From Kitasatospora sp044457565 (GTDB lineage Bacteria; Actinomycetota; Actinomycetes; Streptomycetales; Streptomycetaceae), in assembly GCF_044457565.1 (NCBI RefSeq), contig NZ_JBITGZ010000019.1, positions 62,001-126,000 on the forward strand: a DNA stretch of 64,000 bases. The letters run 5' to 3'. The notes under the pieces are model-generated. The model searched no databases. It saw nothing but the letters and a program-made list of their open reading frames with translations, and was not told the DNA's origin. Position numbers and translations under genes: made by a program. Shown piece by piece: positions 1 through 8,740 of the stretch. Numbering within the stretch: the stretch's first letter is position 1; every line of letters begins with the position of its first letter.

Positions 1-314
1 GCCGAGGTGAGGGTGCCCTGGAGCGGCAGCGGCTCGATCCCGCCCAGCCTCAGCTCCATCCGTGCCACGACCCGGATGCCGGAGCGATAGAAGCCGTGCA
101 GGCCGTGGCCGCGCAGCTGTCCGTCCGGGCCGGAGGCCGCCATCGCCGGCGCGTTGACGCAGAGGATGGTGTGGTGGGCGGCGGCGGGCTGCGGCCGCGG
201 CGGCGCCATCGGGCGCTGCTGGCCCGGGTGGGCCTGGTCGGGCCGTGCGGCTGGTCTCGGTGCGCCGACCACACTCTCGGCCGGCGCGGCCTGTGGTGGC
301 CTCATGGCGGTCAC
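1..314 (-). CDS. Glycogen debranching enzyme / amylo-alpha-1,6-glucosidase-type protein, N-terminal part (continues off the left edge)
   Basis: An open frame enters from the left edge on the minus strand. A Pro/Ala/Gln-rich start of about 45 residues leads into HHTILCVNAPAMAASGPDGQ and then GLHGFYRSGIRVVARMELRL. This resembles the N-terminal beta domain of bacterial glycogen debranching proteins (GDE_N_bis type), where a 'GpdGdi..G..G.y..D.R.ls' stretch opens the fold. The catalytic (alpha/alpha)6 domain would lie outside the window, so activity cannot be judged. A GTG at 314 sits about 6 nt after AGGAG; an ATG three codons later (305) is the alternative. The Asp that often follows 'GFY' is Ser here. 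Identification rests on about 50 residues only. Confidence 0.6.
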   Translation of the reverse strand, partial: MTAMRPPQAAPAESVVGAPRPAARPDQAHPGQQRPMAPPRPQPAAAHHTILCVNAPAMAASGPDGQLRGHGLHGFYRSGIRVVARMELRLGGIEPLPLQGTLTS

Positions 315-1079
315 CGGACTCTCCTCCCCTCGGCGGTCCGGTGGCCGGTCAGGCCGGTCGGCCGCGCGCGTGCTCGATCGCGTTCTGGTGGTGCTGGGCC
401 GGCAGGAGTCCCCGTCGGTCCTTTGCTGACCTCCCGCCAGGCGGGTTCGGTCCTGCGCACAGGGCCGGCCAGGCCGGTGGGCCCCGGCCGGGCCGATGGG
501 CCGGCCGGCTCGTAGGTCCACGCCTCTGCGGAGCCTTGGACCGGTGGGCCCGTGGACTCCTGAAACCCCCGACCCGTGAGCCGGTGGGCCCGCGAGGCCC
601 GCTGTGCGCTCGGACCGGCCGGCAGGCCGTGGCCGAGAGCTCGCGGGGCCTCCGGTGCGGGCTCGGTCGATGTGCACCGGGACCGGCACCGGCCGGCGCC
701 GGCCGCACGGCCCGGCCGTGATCGCCCCGGGGTGCCGGGTGGCCACGCCGCCCGAACACCCGCGCACGGACGACGGCACGGCCCACCGCCCCGGCACGGC
801 ATCCCGCAGGATGAACGCCCGGGACCCGCGACAGGTCACGCCGTGACACCCGACTCGGTACCCGCCCGGCGAAATCCGACGCCGACAGCCTGCCCCGCCG
901 GCCGGCCGGCACCCACCGCTCGGGGGCCGTGTGCGCCGTCGCGTCAGGGCCGGTGTCCGGCACCCGGCGAGGCGGTGCCCGACCGCCGCCAGGATACGGT
1001 GCGGGAGTCCCGGCGTCGGCACCGGCAACCCCGTGAGCGGCGGCGCGACAGCTGTGACCAGCAGATACCGAGGAGTTGT
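315..1079. other. 765-bp intergenic region, no supportable gene; short GC-rich direct repeats
   Basis: This lies between the divergent debranching-type gene and the peptidase gene. The open frames here encode Pro/Arg/Gly-rich sequence without domain character and are treated as GC artefacts. The decamer CCGGTGGGCC occurs at 474-483, 541-550 and 581-590, with a one-base variant at 492-501. GGCCGG blocks dominate 340-500. No tRNA or convincing promoter was seen. Confidence 0.6.
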
Positions 1080-2393
1080 ATGTCCACCGCCAGCCGGCTG
1101 CCCGGGATTGTCACGACCGATCACGTCTTCCACGTGCCGCTCGACCACGCCGCCCCGGAGGGCGAGCAGATCGAGGTGTACGCGCGCGAGGTGGTGGCCT
1201 GCGGCCGGGAGGCCGATGACCTGCCCTGGCTGCTCTTCCTGCAGGGCGGCCCCGGTGGCAAGGCCGGCCGCCCGCTCGGCCGGGACGGCTGGCTGGTGCG
1301 CGCCCTGGACGGCTACCGGGTGCTGCTGCTCGACCAGCGCGGCACCGGACGGTCCACGCCCGCCAACCGGCAGACGCTCGCCCGCCACGGCGGGCCGCGG
1401 GAGCAGGCCGACTACCTGGCGCACTTCCGGGCCGACTCGATCGTGCGCGACGCCGAGCTGATCCGCCGCCGGCTGCTGGGCGAGGACCGGCGGTGGAGCC
1501 TGCTCGGGCAGAGCTTCGGCGGCTTCTGCACGCTGACCTACCTCTCGCTGGCGCCGGAAGGGCTGCGCGAGGCCTTCGTGACCGGAGGTCTGGCAGGGCT
1601 GCGCAGCTCGGCCGAGGACGTCTACCGCTCGGCGTACCCCCGGGTCGTGCGCAAGAACGAGGCGCACTACGCCCGCTACCCGCAGGACGTGGCGGCGGTG
1701 CGACGGATCGCGGCGTACCTGGGCGACTCCCCCGCCGTACTCCCGGACGGCGGGCTGCTCACCGTCCAGGCCTTCCAGTCCCTGGGCATGATGCTCGGGC
1801 GCGGCAACGGGTCGGACAGCCTGCACTACCTGCTGGAGGAGGCCTGGATCGAGGGCGCGGCCGGGCCGGAGCTCTCGGACACGTTCCTGGCCGGCGTCCA
1901 CGCCGCGCTGTCGTTCGTCGAGGGCCCGCTGTACGCGGTGCTGCACGAGTCGATCTACGGGCAGCGGTCGGTGGACCCGGCGGGCACGGCGTGGGCGGCC
2001 GAGCGGGTACGCAAGGAGTTCGCGGAGTTCGACGCCGAGGCCGCGCTCGAGTCGGGGGCTCCGGTGCTGTTCACCGGGGAGATGATCTACCCCTGGATGT
2101 TCGAGACCGACCCCGCGCTGCGCCCGCTCCGAGAGGTGGCCCAGCTGCTGGCCGAGCGGACCGACTGGCCCGACCTTTACGACCCGCAGCGCCTGGCGGC
2201 CAACGAGGTGCCGGTGATGGCGGCCGTGTACCACGACGACATGTACGTGGACACCGCCGACTCGCTGGAGACGGCGCGTGCGGTGCGCGGGCTTCGCACG
2301 TGGATCACCAACGAGTGGGAGCACGACGGGCTGCGGGTGAGCGGCGGAAAGGTGCTCGACCGGCTGATCGCGATGGCGCGCGGCGAGGTGTAG
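1080..2393 (+). CDS. Proline iminopeptidase-like alpha/beta hydrolase (peptidase family S33)
   Basis: A 437-residue serine aminopeptidase of the alpha/beta-hydrolase fold, expected to release N-terminal proline or similar residues from peptides in the cytoplasm (no signal peptide). The oxyanion-loop motif GGPGG is at 56-60 (family HGGPG, here preceded by LQ), DQRGTG at 85-90, and the nucleophile elbow GQSFGG places Ser145. The C-terminal part supplies a plausible acid (HDD, Asp386/387) and His415 (WEHDG). The ATG at 1080 follows GAGGAG by 4 nt; the frame is open far upstream but without domain character. The gene stands alone, divergent from the debranching-type gene and convergent with the DUF4192 gene. 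Substrate preference is inferred from the family only. Confidence 0.85.
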   Translation: MSTASRLPGIVTTDHVFHVPLDHAAPEGEQIEVYAREVVACGREADDLPWLLFLQGGPGGKAGRPLGRDGWLVRALDGYRVLLLDQRGTGRSTPANRQTLARHGGPREQADYLAHFRADSIVRDAELIRRRLLGEDRRWSLLGQSFGGFCTLTYLSLAPEGLREAFVTGGLAGLRSSAEDVYRSAYPRVVRKNEAHYARYPQDVAAVRRIAAYLGDSPAVLPDGGLLTVQAFQSLGMMLGRGNGSDSLHYLLEEAWIEGAAGPELSDTFLAGVHAALSFVEGPLYAVLHESIYGQRSVDPAGTAWAAERVRKEFAEFDAEAALESGAPVLFTGEMIYPWMFETDPALRPLREVAQLLAERTDWPDLYDPQRLAANEVPVMAAVYHDDMYVDTADSLETARAVRGLRTWITNEWEHDGLRVSGGKVLDRLIAMARGEV

Positions 2394-2403
2394 CGCCTCG
2401 CCG

Positions 2404-2420
2404 GGGCGGCGCGGCCGCCC
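2404..2420. terminator. Short GC hairpin after the peptidase gene
   Basis: GGGCGGC (2404-2410) pairs with GCCGCCC (2414-2420) around a 3-nt loop, 10 bp after the peptidase stop. There is no U-tract, as is common in high-GC actinomycetes. It could end transcription from either convergent gene. Confidence 0.35.
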
Positions 2421-2589
2421 TGTGCCGGGTGTGAAGGCCGGCCCGGGAGCGGGCGCGGCTCGCCGCCGTGCGCTCGGGCGGGTGGTCGGACGACGACTGT
2501 GGCTCCTGCTCCACTCCGGGGGCAGGCGACGCGCTCCGGCGCATCGCCGGGCGGCGCCGGGTTCGGCGGGCAGTGTGGTGGCGCGCATG

Positions 2590-4032
2590 TCACGATCCGA
2601 TCGTCTGCTCGGGGGTCAGGGCCGCCGCCCTGGCACCGCCGGCCCGGCGCACCCGCCGGCGCAGTCTGGTGCGGCGCCGGGGTGGCGGCCTGCGGTCATC
2701 CTCGGAACGGGCTGCGGGCTGGCCCGGCTCGGGCGGCCCCTGCGGATCGGGCGCCGCAACGCCGGCGGCCCCGCAGTCGGCCTCGTCGTTGCCCGGCGGC
2801 CGGCTACGCGCCGGCGCGTCGCCGGGTGGGTTCCCGACGGGGTCGGCGGGCGCGGGTGGCTCGGCGGGCGTGGACGTGGCGGACGAGGCGGACGGCGGCC
2901 GCTCGGACCGGTGGGATGGACCGGGAGACGTTCTGGCGGCCCGCCCGGCCCGCTCGGCCCGCACGCTCGCCAGCAGCAGGTCGGGCGCCAGCCCGCCGTT
3001 GAGCGATTCGTACAGCAGCTGGGCCAGCAGGTAGTGCGGGTCCAGATCCAGCGCGCGGGCCAGCACCACCCGGGCCGTCGCGCTGTCCCCGGCGAGCCAG
3101 GAGACCCAGGCCAGCAGGGTGAGCGGCGCGGGCGCGCAGCTCTCGAAGGGCGGTACACAGCGTCGGGCCAGGAACCGCCACAGCCGCTGGGCCGGGCCGA
3201 GTTCGGCGGGCTCCGCGTACTCGGCGGCGCGATCGCGGGTGCGCTTGTCCTGGAGTGCGAGGAGGAGCAGCGCCGCCCGCTGCTCGTCGAGCTCGCGCGC
3301 GCCGGCGGCGAACTCCGCCATGGCCCGCTCCAGCAGGCCCGCCGCCCGTTCGGGCGTCAGTGCCGGGCCGCCCCCGCCCGGGCGGTGCCGGGCCGCCGCC
3401 CGGGCGATGGCCCGACGCTGGGAGTCCGCCCCGGGCGGCCCGATCGGGGCCAGCCCGGCGATGATCGCCCGGCGGCTGCCGCGTGGCGCCAGCCCCGCAA
3501 CGGTCGCGGCCACCGCGACCGGCCCGGGACCGGCCACGGAGCGGATCGGGTTGCCCGTCGGGGCGCAGCAGTCCGCGCCCCGGCAGAGGAAGGACCGCCA
3601 GCGGCCGTCGGAGATGCAGAGCGACTCCTTGACCTTCACGCCCCTACCCTCGAAGGCGGCGCGCAAGGCGTCGGCCAGCGGTCTGAGCCCGTCGAGCACC
3701 TGCGGGCCGCCCCCCTCCCGCGGATCGCGGCACAGGTACAGCAGCACCTGTGCCGGGCGGCGGTCGCGCTGCTCGGAGAGCCGCAGGAGCAGGCGGGCCG
3801 TCTCGGTGGCCACGCGCCGCCAGGTGGCCGGGTTCTCCGGGATGTCGATCCGGATCACCCCGCCCTGGTGCAGGTCGGTGCCCTGCAGGCCGACCGCGAC
3901 GATGCTGTCGTCCGGGAAGAAGCCCATCAGGTAGGGCAGCGCCTCCGCCATGTCGCCGGGGCCACGCATTCTGACCGGCGGGTGGCCGGGGATCGGACCG
4001 CCGGGCTGCGAAATGTCTCGCTCGTCGTTCAT
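2590..4032 (-). CDS. DUF4192 domain-containing protein
   Basis: A 480-residue protein. Residues about 20-330 carry the DUF4192 signature seen in actinobacteria (MRGPGDMAEALPYLMGFFPD, then VLLYLCRDPREGG and SLCISDGRWRSFLC). The last ~120 residues are Pro/Arg/Ala-rich and probably disordered. No catalytic motif or membrane segment is evident. The function of DUF4192 is unknown to me. The ATG at 4032 lies directly before the domain. The gene is divergent from the RecQ helicase, with about 240 bp between the two starts. Confidence 0.8.
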   Translation of the reverse strand: MNDERDISQPGGPIPGHPPVRMRGPGDMAEALPYLMGFFPDDSIVAVGLQGTDLHQGGVIRIDIPENPATWRRVATETARLLLRLSEQRDRRPAQVLLYLCRDPREGGGPQVLDGLRPLADALRAAFEGRGVKVKESLCISDGRWRSFLCRGADCCAPTGNPIRSVAGPGPVAVAATVAGLAPRGSRRAIIAGLAPIGPPGADSQRRAIARAAARHRPGGGGPALTPERAAGLLERAMAEFAAGARELDEQRAALLLLALQDKRTRDRAAEYAEPAELGPAQRLWRFLARRCVPPFESCAPAPLTLLAWVSWLAGDSATARVVLARALDLDPHYLLAQLLYESLNGGLAPDLLLASVRAERAGRAARTSPGPSHRSERPPSASSATSTPAEPPAPADPVGNPPGDAPARSRPPGNDEADCGAAGVAAPDPQGPPEPGQPAARSEDDRRPPPRRRTRLRRRVRRAGGARAAALTPEQTIGS

Positions 4033-4271
4033 GGACGGAAGAATGCCGGACGCGGAATTCGCCGGCAGAAATTATCTCCAGCCTGTGGATAAACCCGGCC
4101 TGTGAATATCGTTCACTCTCCCGAGTGACAGCAAAGTCACTCACATGGAGCAGTTCTGACGGTAATTCAGATTCTCTTCGGACTATCTCTGGCCATGCAC
4201 GCCGCCCTCCGGGAGCCCGCACCGCAGGCGCTCGTTCGTCGTTTGTCGGTCCCTCGGGGTTACATGGACGC

Positions 4272-6482
4272 ATGGATCAGCCTGAGACCCACCACGCGAC
4301 CGACTCCGGCACCACCGCCGCCCACCGCGCCGACGTCCGGGCGCGGGCCGAGGCCGTGCTGCGCGAGCTCGCCGGAGCCGGCGCGACGCTGCGCGAGGAC
4401 CAGTGGCTGGCGATCGAGGCACTGGTCGTCGACCACCGCAGGGCGCTGGTCGTGCAGCGGACCGGCTGGGGCAAGTCCGCCGTCTACTTCATCGCCACCG
4501 CACTGCTGCGGGGCCGGGGTGCGGGCCCCACCGTGATCGTCTCCCCACTGCTCGCCCTGATGCGCAACCAGGTGGAGTCGGCCGCCCGGGCGGGCATCCA
4601 CGCCCGCACCATCAACTCGGCGAACACCGACGAGTGGGACGCGATCCAGGCCGAGGTGGCGGCCGGCGCCGTCGACATCCTGCTGGTCAGCCCGGAGCGG
4701 CTGAACAACCCCGACTTCCGCGACCAGGTGCTCCCCAAGCTCGCCGCCTCCACCGGCCTCCTGGTCGTCGACGAGGCACACTGCATCTCCGACTGGGGCC
4801 ACGACTTCCGCCCCGACTACCGGCGGCTGCGCACCATGCTCGCCGACCTCTCGCCGGGCGTCCCGGTGCTGGCGACCACCGCGACCGCCAACGCCCGGGT
4901 CACCGCCGATGTCGCCGAGCAGCTGGGCACGGGCAGCGGCGACGAGCGCGCGCTGGTGCTGCGCGGAGCGCTCGACCGCGAGAGCCTCAGCCTGGGTGTG
5001 CTCTCGCTGCCCGACCCCGCCCACCGGCTCGCCTGGCTGGCCGACCACCTCGACCGGCTGCCCGGGTCGGGGATCGTCTACACGCTCACGGTGGCCGCCG
5101 CCGACGAGGTCACCGCGTTCCTGCGCGAACGGGGCTTCACGGTGGCCTCGTACTCGGGCCGGACCGAGGACGCCGAGCGCCGCACCGCCGAGGCAGACCT
5201 GCTGGCCAACCGCGTCAAGGCACTGGTCGCCACATCCGCGCTCGGCATGGGCTTCGACAAGCCGGACCTCGGGTTCGTGGTGCACCTGGGCTCGCCGAGC
5301 TCCCCGATCGCCTACTACCAGCAGGTCGGCCGCGCCGGGCGCGGGGTCGACCGGGCCGAGGTGCTCCTGCTGCCCGGCCGTGAGGACGAGGCGATCTGGC
5401 GCTACTTCGCCTCGCTCGCCTTCCCGCCCGAGGCGCAGGTCCGCCGGACGATCGACGCGCTGGCCGAGGCGGGCAGGCCGCTGTCCACCGCCGCGCTGGA
5501 GCCACGGGTCGATCTGCGCCGGGCCCGGCTGGAGACGATGCTGAAGGTGCTGGACGTGGACGGTGCCGTCCGGCGGGTCAAGGGCGGCTGGACGTCCACC
5601 GGCGAGAGCTGGGCGTACGACACCGCGCGGTACGCCAAGGTCGCCGCCTCGCGCGAGGCCGAGCAGCGGGCGATGCGTGAGTACGCCTCCACCGGCGGCT
5701 GCCGGATGGAGTTCCTGCGCCGACAGCTGGACGACGAGCAGGCCGCCCCCTGCGGCCGCTGCGACAACTGCGCGGGCCCCCGGCACACCGCCGACGTCTC
5801 GGCCGAGGCGCTGGACGCGGCCCGCGCGGCCCTGGGCCGGCCGGGCGTGACGTTCGAGCCGCGGCGGCTCTGGCCGACCGGCATGGACGCGCTCGGTGTC
5901 CCGCTCAAGGGCCGCATTCCGGCCGGCGAGCAGGCCGAGACCGGGCGGGCGCTCGGCCGGCTCTCCGACATCGGCTGGGGCAACCGGCTGCGGGCGATGC
6001 TGGCCGAGCAGGCGCCCGACGCACCGGTGCCGTCCGACGTCATGAACGCGCTGGTCGCCGTGCTGGCCGACTGGGCGCGCGGCCCCGGCGGCTGGGCCGG
6101 CCCGGAGACATCCGAGGGCAGCCGATCGGAGCGGCCGGTCGGCGTCATCACGATGGCTTCGAGCACCCGGCCGCAGCTGGTGGAGAGCCTGGGGGCGCAG
6201 ATCGCGACGATCGGGCGGCTGCCGATGCTCGGGCGGGTCGAGTACGCGGCCGGCCGGCCCCCGCACGGCGCGCGCAGCAACAGCGCGCAGCGGCTGCACT
6301 CACTCGCGGGGGCGCTGGTGCTGCCGCCCGAGGTGCAGTCCGCGGTGGCGGCCGCGGCTGGGCCCGTGCTGCTGGTCGACGATTCGGTCGACTCGGGCTG
6401 GACGGTCACGGTGGCGGCCCGGCTGCTGCGCAGGGCGGGCGCCGCCGCGGTGCTGCCGCTGGTGCTGGCCGTCCAGGGCTGA
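4272..6482 (+). CDS. RecQ-family ATP-dependent DNA helicase with C-terminal phosphoribosyltransferase-like domain
   Basis: A 736-residue SF2 3'-5' DNA helicase. Walker A is TGWGKS at 64-69 (usually TGxGKS), the DEAH box is at 167-170 within VVDEAHCISDWGHDFRPDY, and the helicase C domain includes GMGFDKPDLGFVVH and QVGRAGRG. The RecQ zinc cluster is visible as Cys477, Cys494, Cys497 and Cys500. In place of an HRDC domain, the C-terminus has a PRTase-type signature, DDSVDSGWT (703-711), preceded by hydrophobic VLLV; this is the PRPP-binding loop pattern. The ATG at 4272 is just before the conserved region; longer in-frame starts exist but look non-coding. The likely role is in recombination or replication-fork repair; the role of the PRTase-like tail is unknown. 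Confidence 0.88.
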   Translation: MDQPETHHATDSGTTAAHRADVRARAEAVLRELAGAGATLREDQWLAIEALVVDHRRALVVQRTGWGKSAVYFIATALLRGRGAGPTVIVSPLLALMRNQVESAARAGIHARTINSANTDEWDAIQAEVAAGAVDILLVSPERLNNPDFRDQVLPKLAASTGLLVVDEAHCISDWGHDFRPDYRRLRTMLADLSPGVPVLATTATANARVTADVAEQLGTGSGDERALVLRGALDRESLSLGVLSLPDPAHRLAWLADHLDRLPGSGIVYTLTVAAADEVTAFLRERGFTVASYSGRTEDAERRTAEADLLANRVKALVATSALGMGFDKPDLGFVVHLGSPSSPIAYYQQVGRAGRGVDRAEVLLLPGREDEAIWRYFASLAFPPEAQVRRTIDALAEAGRPLSTAALEPRVDLRRARLETMLKVLDVDGAVRRVKGGWTSTGESWAYDTARYAKVAASREAEQRAMREYASTGGCRMEFLRRQLDDEQAAPCGRCDNCAGPRHTADVSAEALDAARAALGRPGVTFEPRRLWPTGMDALGVPLKGRIPAGEQAETGRALGRLSDIGWGNRLRAMLAEQAPDAPVPSDVMNALVAVLADWARGPGGWAGPETSEGSRSERPVGVITMASSTRPQLVESLGAQIATIGRLPMLGRVEYAAGRPPHGARSNSAQRLHSLAGALVLPPEVQSAVAAAAGPVLLVDDSVDSGWTVTVAARLLRRAGAAAVLPLVLAVQG

Positions 6483-6833
6483 CACCGGCTCCGCTGCGGG
6501 CGGGCGCGGCATCAGCCGGGTGAGGCGGTTGCTCCACGAGCGAGGGGAGCCCGGGCGCGGGAGAGCCGGAGGAGGAGCGAACGGGCGCAGGAGCGGAGGA
6601 GACCGGCGGGGAGGAGGCGGGCGGAAGGCGCCGCAGGGAGAGGGACTGGACGGAGAGGGGGCGGAACGGACGGGGATCCACCGGGATCGATGGGTGCACG
6701 GGCCTTGCGCAGGAAGCGCGGCGCAGCGCGGGCAGTGCGCGCCAGGCCGGGAGATGTTGCTGGTGTGGCGGCTGCTTCGCGTGGGGAGCCAACCCTCTTC
6801 GCACATTTGTACGTCTGATCAGGTCACGGCGGA
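6483..6833. other. Intergenic stretch with strong purine bias on the plus strand
   Basis: From about 6536 to 6670 the plus strand is unusually rich in G and A (runs such as GGAGGAGGAG and GGGGAGGAGG). The open frame through it translates to Gly/Arg/Glu low-complexity sequence and is not called as a gene. Nothing else is recognised before the promoter at 6834. Confidence 0.5.
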
Positions 6834-6862
6834 TTGACGGCTGAGCGATAGTGGCATATATG
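6834..6862 (+). promoter_or_regulatory. Sigma-70/HrdB-type promoter for the 7021 gene
   Basis: TTGACG (6834-6839), a 17-bp spacer and TATATG (6857-6862) closely match a vegetative promoter. Transcription would start near 6869, giving a 5' leader of about 150 nt before the GTG at 7021. Confidence 0.55.
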
Positions 6863-6867
6863 CGGCA

Positions 6868-6892
6868 GAACGTCGACTTCCGGGCGACGTTC
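6868..6892. promoter_or_regulatory. Inverted repeat at the expected transcription start
   Basis: GAACGTCG (6868-6875) and CGACGTTC (6885-6892) are perfect 8-bp arms separated by 9 nt, starting exactly where the promoter at 6834-6862 should initiate. It could be an operator or a 5'-leader hairpin. An 8-bp direct repeat TCATCATT (6891-6898 and 6899-6906) follows. Confidence 0.45.
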
Positions 6893-7020
6893 ATCATTTC
6901 ATCATTGCCGCTCCGACCCGTTTAACGCGAGAATTGGGCGGTACCCCGAGCCCGGTCCGACGGACCCGCCTTCGGCGTACTCACACGCCGGCGCGCCCGG
7001 TGGCTCGGGAAAGGAGGATC

Positions 7021-7668
7021 GTGATCAACGGTAACGACCAAGATCAGCATCCCCTCGCCCGGAGCGCCAATCGCAGACGCGTCCTCGACGTGGAGACCTG
7101 GGCAGCCTCCGGCGTACCACTGCTGGCCGAACCACGCGAGTTCGTCACGGAGCTGCACCAGCGTCATCTGCCCCAGCCCGGCACGGTGATCGTCGCCGTA
7201 CTGGACGCCCAGCAGTCCGTCACGGCCTCGGCATCCTTCGCGCCCCGGCCGCACCACCTCGACGGATGGCAGCACCGCAACGCACTGCTGGCCCAACTGC
7301 GCCTGATCACCCCGCACGACCTACGGCTGGCCCGGCCGAGCCGCACCGCCGTCCTGCTGCGCTGCCGGGAGGGCGCCGCAGGCTGGACCGAACAGGACGG
7401 CGCGTGGATGTGGGCCCTGCGCGACGCGGCCGCCCTGCACGGGCTGCGCTGCGGCTCGTACATCGCGCTCACCCCGACCGGCTGGCAGACCCTGGGCGAC
7501 GGCCGCAGCGGGCGCGACCCCCACGCGGGATCCTGGGCGGACGGACCGCTCCACACCGTCACCGAGCTGCCCACCCGGACCACCCGCGAGACGCAGCCGC
7601 CCGAACGCCCCTGGGGACCGGCCCGGATGGCGGCCATCGAGCCCGCCAGACGGACCGCCGCACGCTGA
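7021..7668 (+). CDS. Conserved hypothetical protein of streptomycete type
   Basis: A 215-residue protein I do not recognise by function. The GTG at 7021 is chosen because AAAGGAGG lies 3 nt upstream. It has no signal peptide or membrane segment. The centre is a mixed alpha/beta region (GTVIVAVLDAQQ, LRLITPHDLRLARPSRTAVL, CREGAAGWTEQDGAWMWALR), while the N-terminus and the last ~40 residues are polar and Pro/Arg-rich. Its position between a RecQ helicase and rnhB is consistent with a conserved core locus, but says nothing definite about its role. Confidence 0.65.
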   Translation: MINGNDQDQHPLARSANRRRVLDVETWAASGVPLLAEPREFVTELHQRHLPQPGTVIVAVLDAQQSVTASASFAPRPHHLDGWQHRNALLAQLRLITPHDLRLARPSRTAVLLRCREGAAGWTEQDGAWMWALRDAAALHGLRCGSYIALTPTGWQTLGDGRSGRDPHAGSWADGPLHTVTELPTRTTRETQPPERPWGPARMAAIEPARRTAAR

Positions 7669-7873
7669 CCGTGCCCACAGCGCCGGATCCCCCGGGATGC
7701 CGGCGCTGCGAAGCACGGACGAGCGGGCGCACGAGCACGCACGACGAGCGGGTATGACGAGCGGGCGTGAGGCGCCTGGGGCGGGAGGCCACAGACGGCA
7801 ACCGGTGGCGGAGACCCGGACGGCGCCGGACCGCGCCGTGGCGCCCCGGGGCGCCGCCGCACGGGCCAGCACG

Positions 7874-7901
7874 GCCGTCCGGACGCCGGCGTCCGGACGG
7901 C
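7874..7901. terminator. 28-bp perfect palindrome between convergent genes
   Basis: Positions 7874-7887 and 7888-7901 are exact reverse complements (first arm GCCGTCCGGACGCC). As RNA this folds to about a 12-bp stem with a 4-nt loop. It lies between the plus-strand gene ending at 7668 and the minus-strand gene ending at 7906, so it probably terminates both. Confidence 0.55.
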
Positions 7902-7905
7902 GCGA

Positions 7906-8574
7906 TCAGGCCAGGACGGCGCGGCTGCCCGGCCCGCCCGGCGCACCGACGAGATCGGCCTCGCCACAGACCACCAGCAGCTCGCCCGCGCGGCCGAGGG
8001 CTCCGCGGTACGCGTCCGCCGCCCGCGTCCCGGCGCCGTCGTTGACGACGAGCACCACGACCTCACGCCGCGCCGACCGGGCCAGTGCGGCCGCCGCGTC
8101 GGCGTAGAACACGTCGCCGCCCTCGGCGAGCTGCGCCCAGTAGCGCTCCTCTCCGAAGGAGAGCTCGTGCTGCTGCCACGGGTGCGGCGCGCCGACGGTC
8201 AGGACCAGCACCTCGCCCGGCGGGCGGCCGGACTCCAGCAGCAGGTCCACGGCCTCGTCGGCGCGCTCCAGCGCGTCGCGGACACCGGCCGCGACGTACC
8301 GAACGGCCGGCGCCTGGCGGCGTGGGCCCGGGCCCGGCTTGGGCGCCGGGGCAGGCCGGGGCGACGGCACCGGCCGCCGGGCCTGCGGCGGCGCAGGGCG
8401 CGGCGGCGCGGGGCGGGGCCCCGGGACGGCCGGGACGGCTTTCGGGGTGACAACGGGGGACGCGCTGCCGGCGGCAGGCGTACGGAGGGCTTGTGCGTCC
8501 GACTCGCGGGGGAAGGGAACGCCGGGGCCCGGGATGCTCTCGTGAATCTCCGGCTCCTCGGGGAAGACAGGCAT
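7906..8574 (-). CDS. Hypothetical protein with Pro-rich N-terminus and alpha/beta C-terminal domain
   Basis: A protein of about 222 residues. Residues ~45-105 are a Pro/Ala/Arg linker (repeated PRPAP). The C-terminal ~120 residues look like a compact alpha/beta domain: DALERADEAVDLLLESGRPP, then VLVLTVGAPHPWQQHELSFG, and REVVVLVVNDG. The hydrophobic beta strands recall nucleotide-binding or helicase C-terminal folds, but no Walker motif is visible, so no function is assigned. The start is uncertain: the ATG at 8574 begins MPVFPEEP, has no strong ribosome binding site, and the frame is open for another 40 codons. Confidence 0.6.
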   Translation of the reverse strand: MPVFPEEPEIHESIPGPGVPFPRESDAQALRTPAAGSASPVVTPKAVPAVPGPRPAPPRPAPPQARRPVPSPRPAPAPKPGPGPRRQAPAVRYVAAGVRDALERADEAVDLLLESGRPPGEVLVLTVGAPHPWQQHELSFGEERYWAQLAEGGDVFYADAAAALARSARREVVVLVVNDGAGTRAADAYRGALGRAGELLVVCGEADLVGAPGGPGSRAVLA

Positions 8575-8740
8575 ACCCGGATATCTATCAAATGGCGTTC
8601 GGCTGCGCACGGGCACCCCACCCTTTGAGCACCGCACGCCACACGCTCCACACTCCACAGACCCACGACCCACCCCCGGGCGCCACCCCGTGGACATCAG
8701 GCCACCTGCCCGCCCCGGCCCGCAGTGAGCGGACGATCCG

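Noticed and set aside
311..963. Several overlapping open frames on both strands upstream of the peptidase gene
   Set aside because: All are Arg/Pro/Gly-rich with no motif, no ribosome binding site and no preferred frame.
6520..6837. 105-codon plus-strand frame after the RecQ gene
   Set aside because: It reflects the purine-rich tract (Gly/Arg/Glu repeats) and lacks a ribosome binding site.
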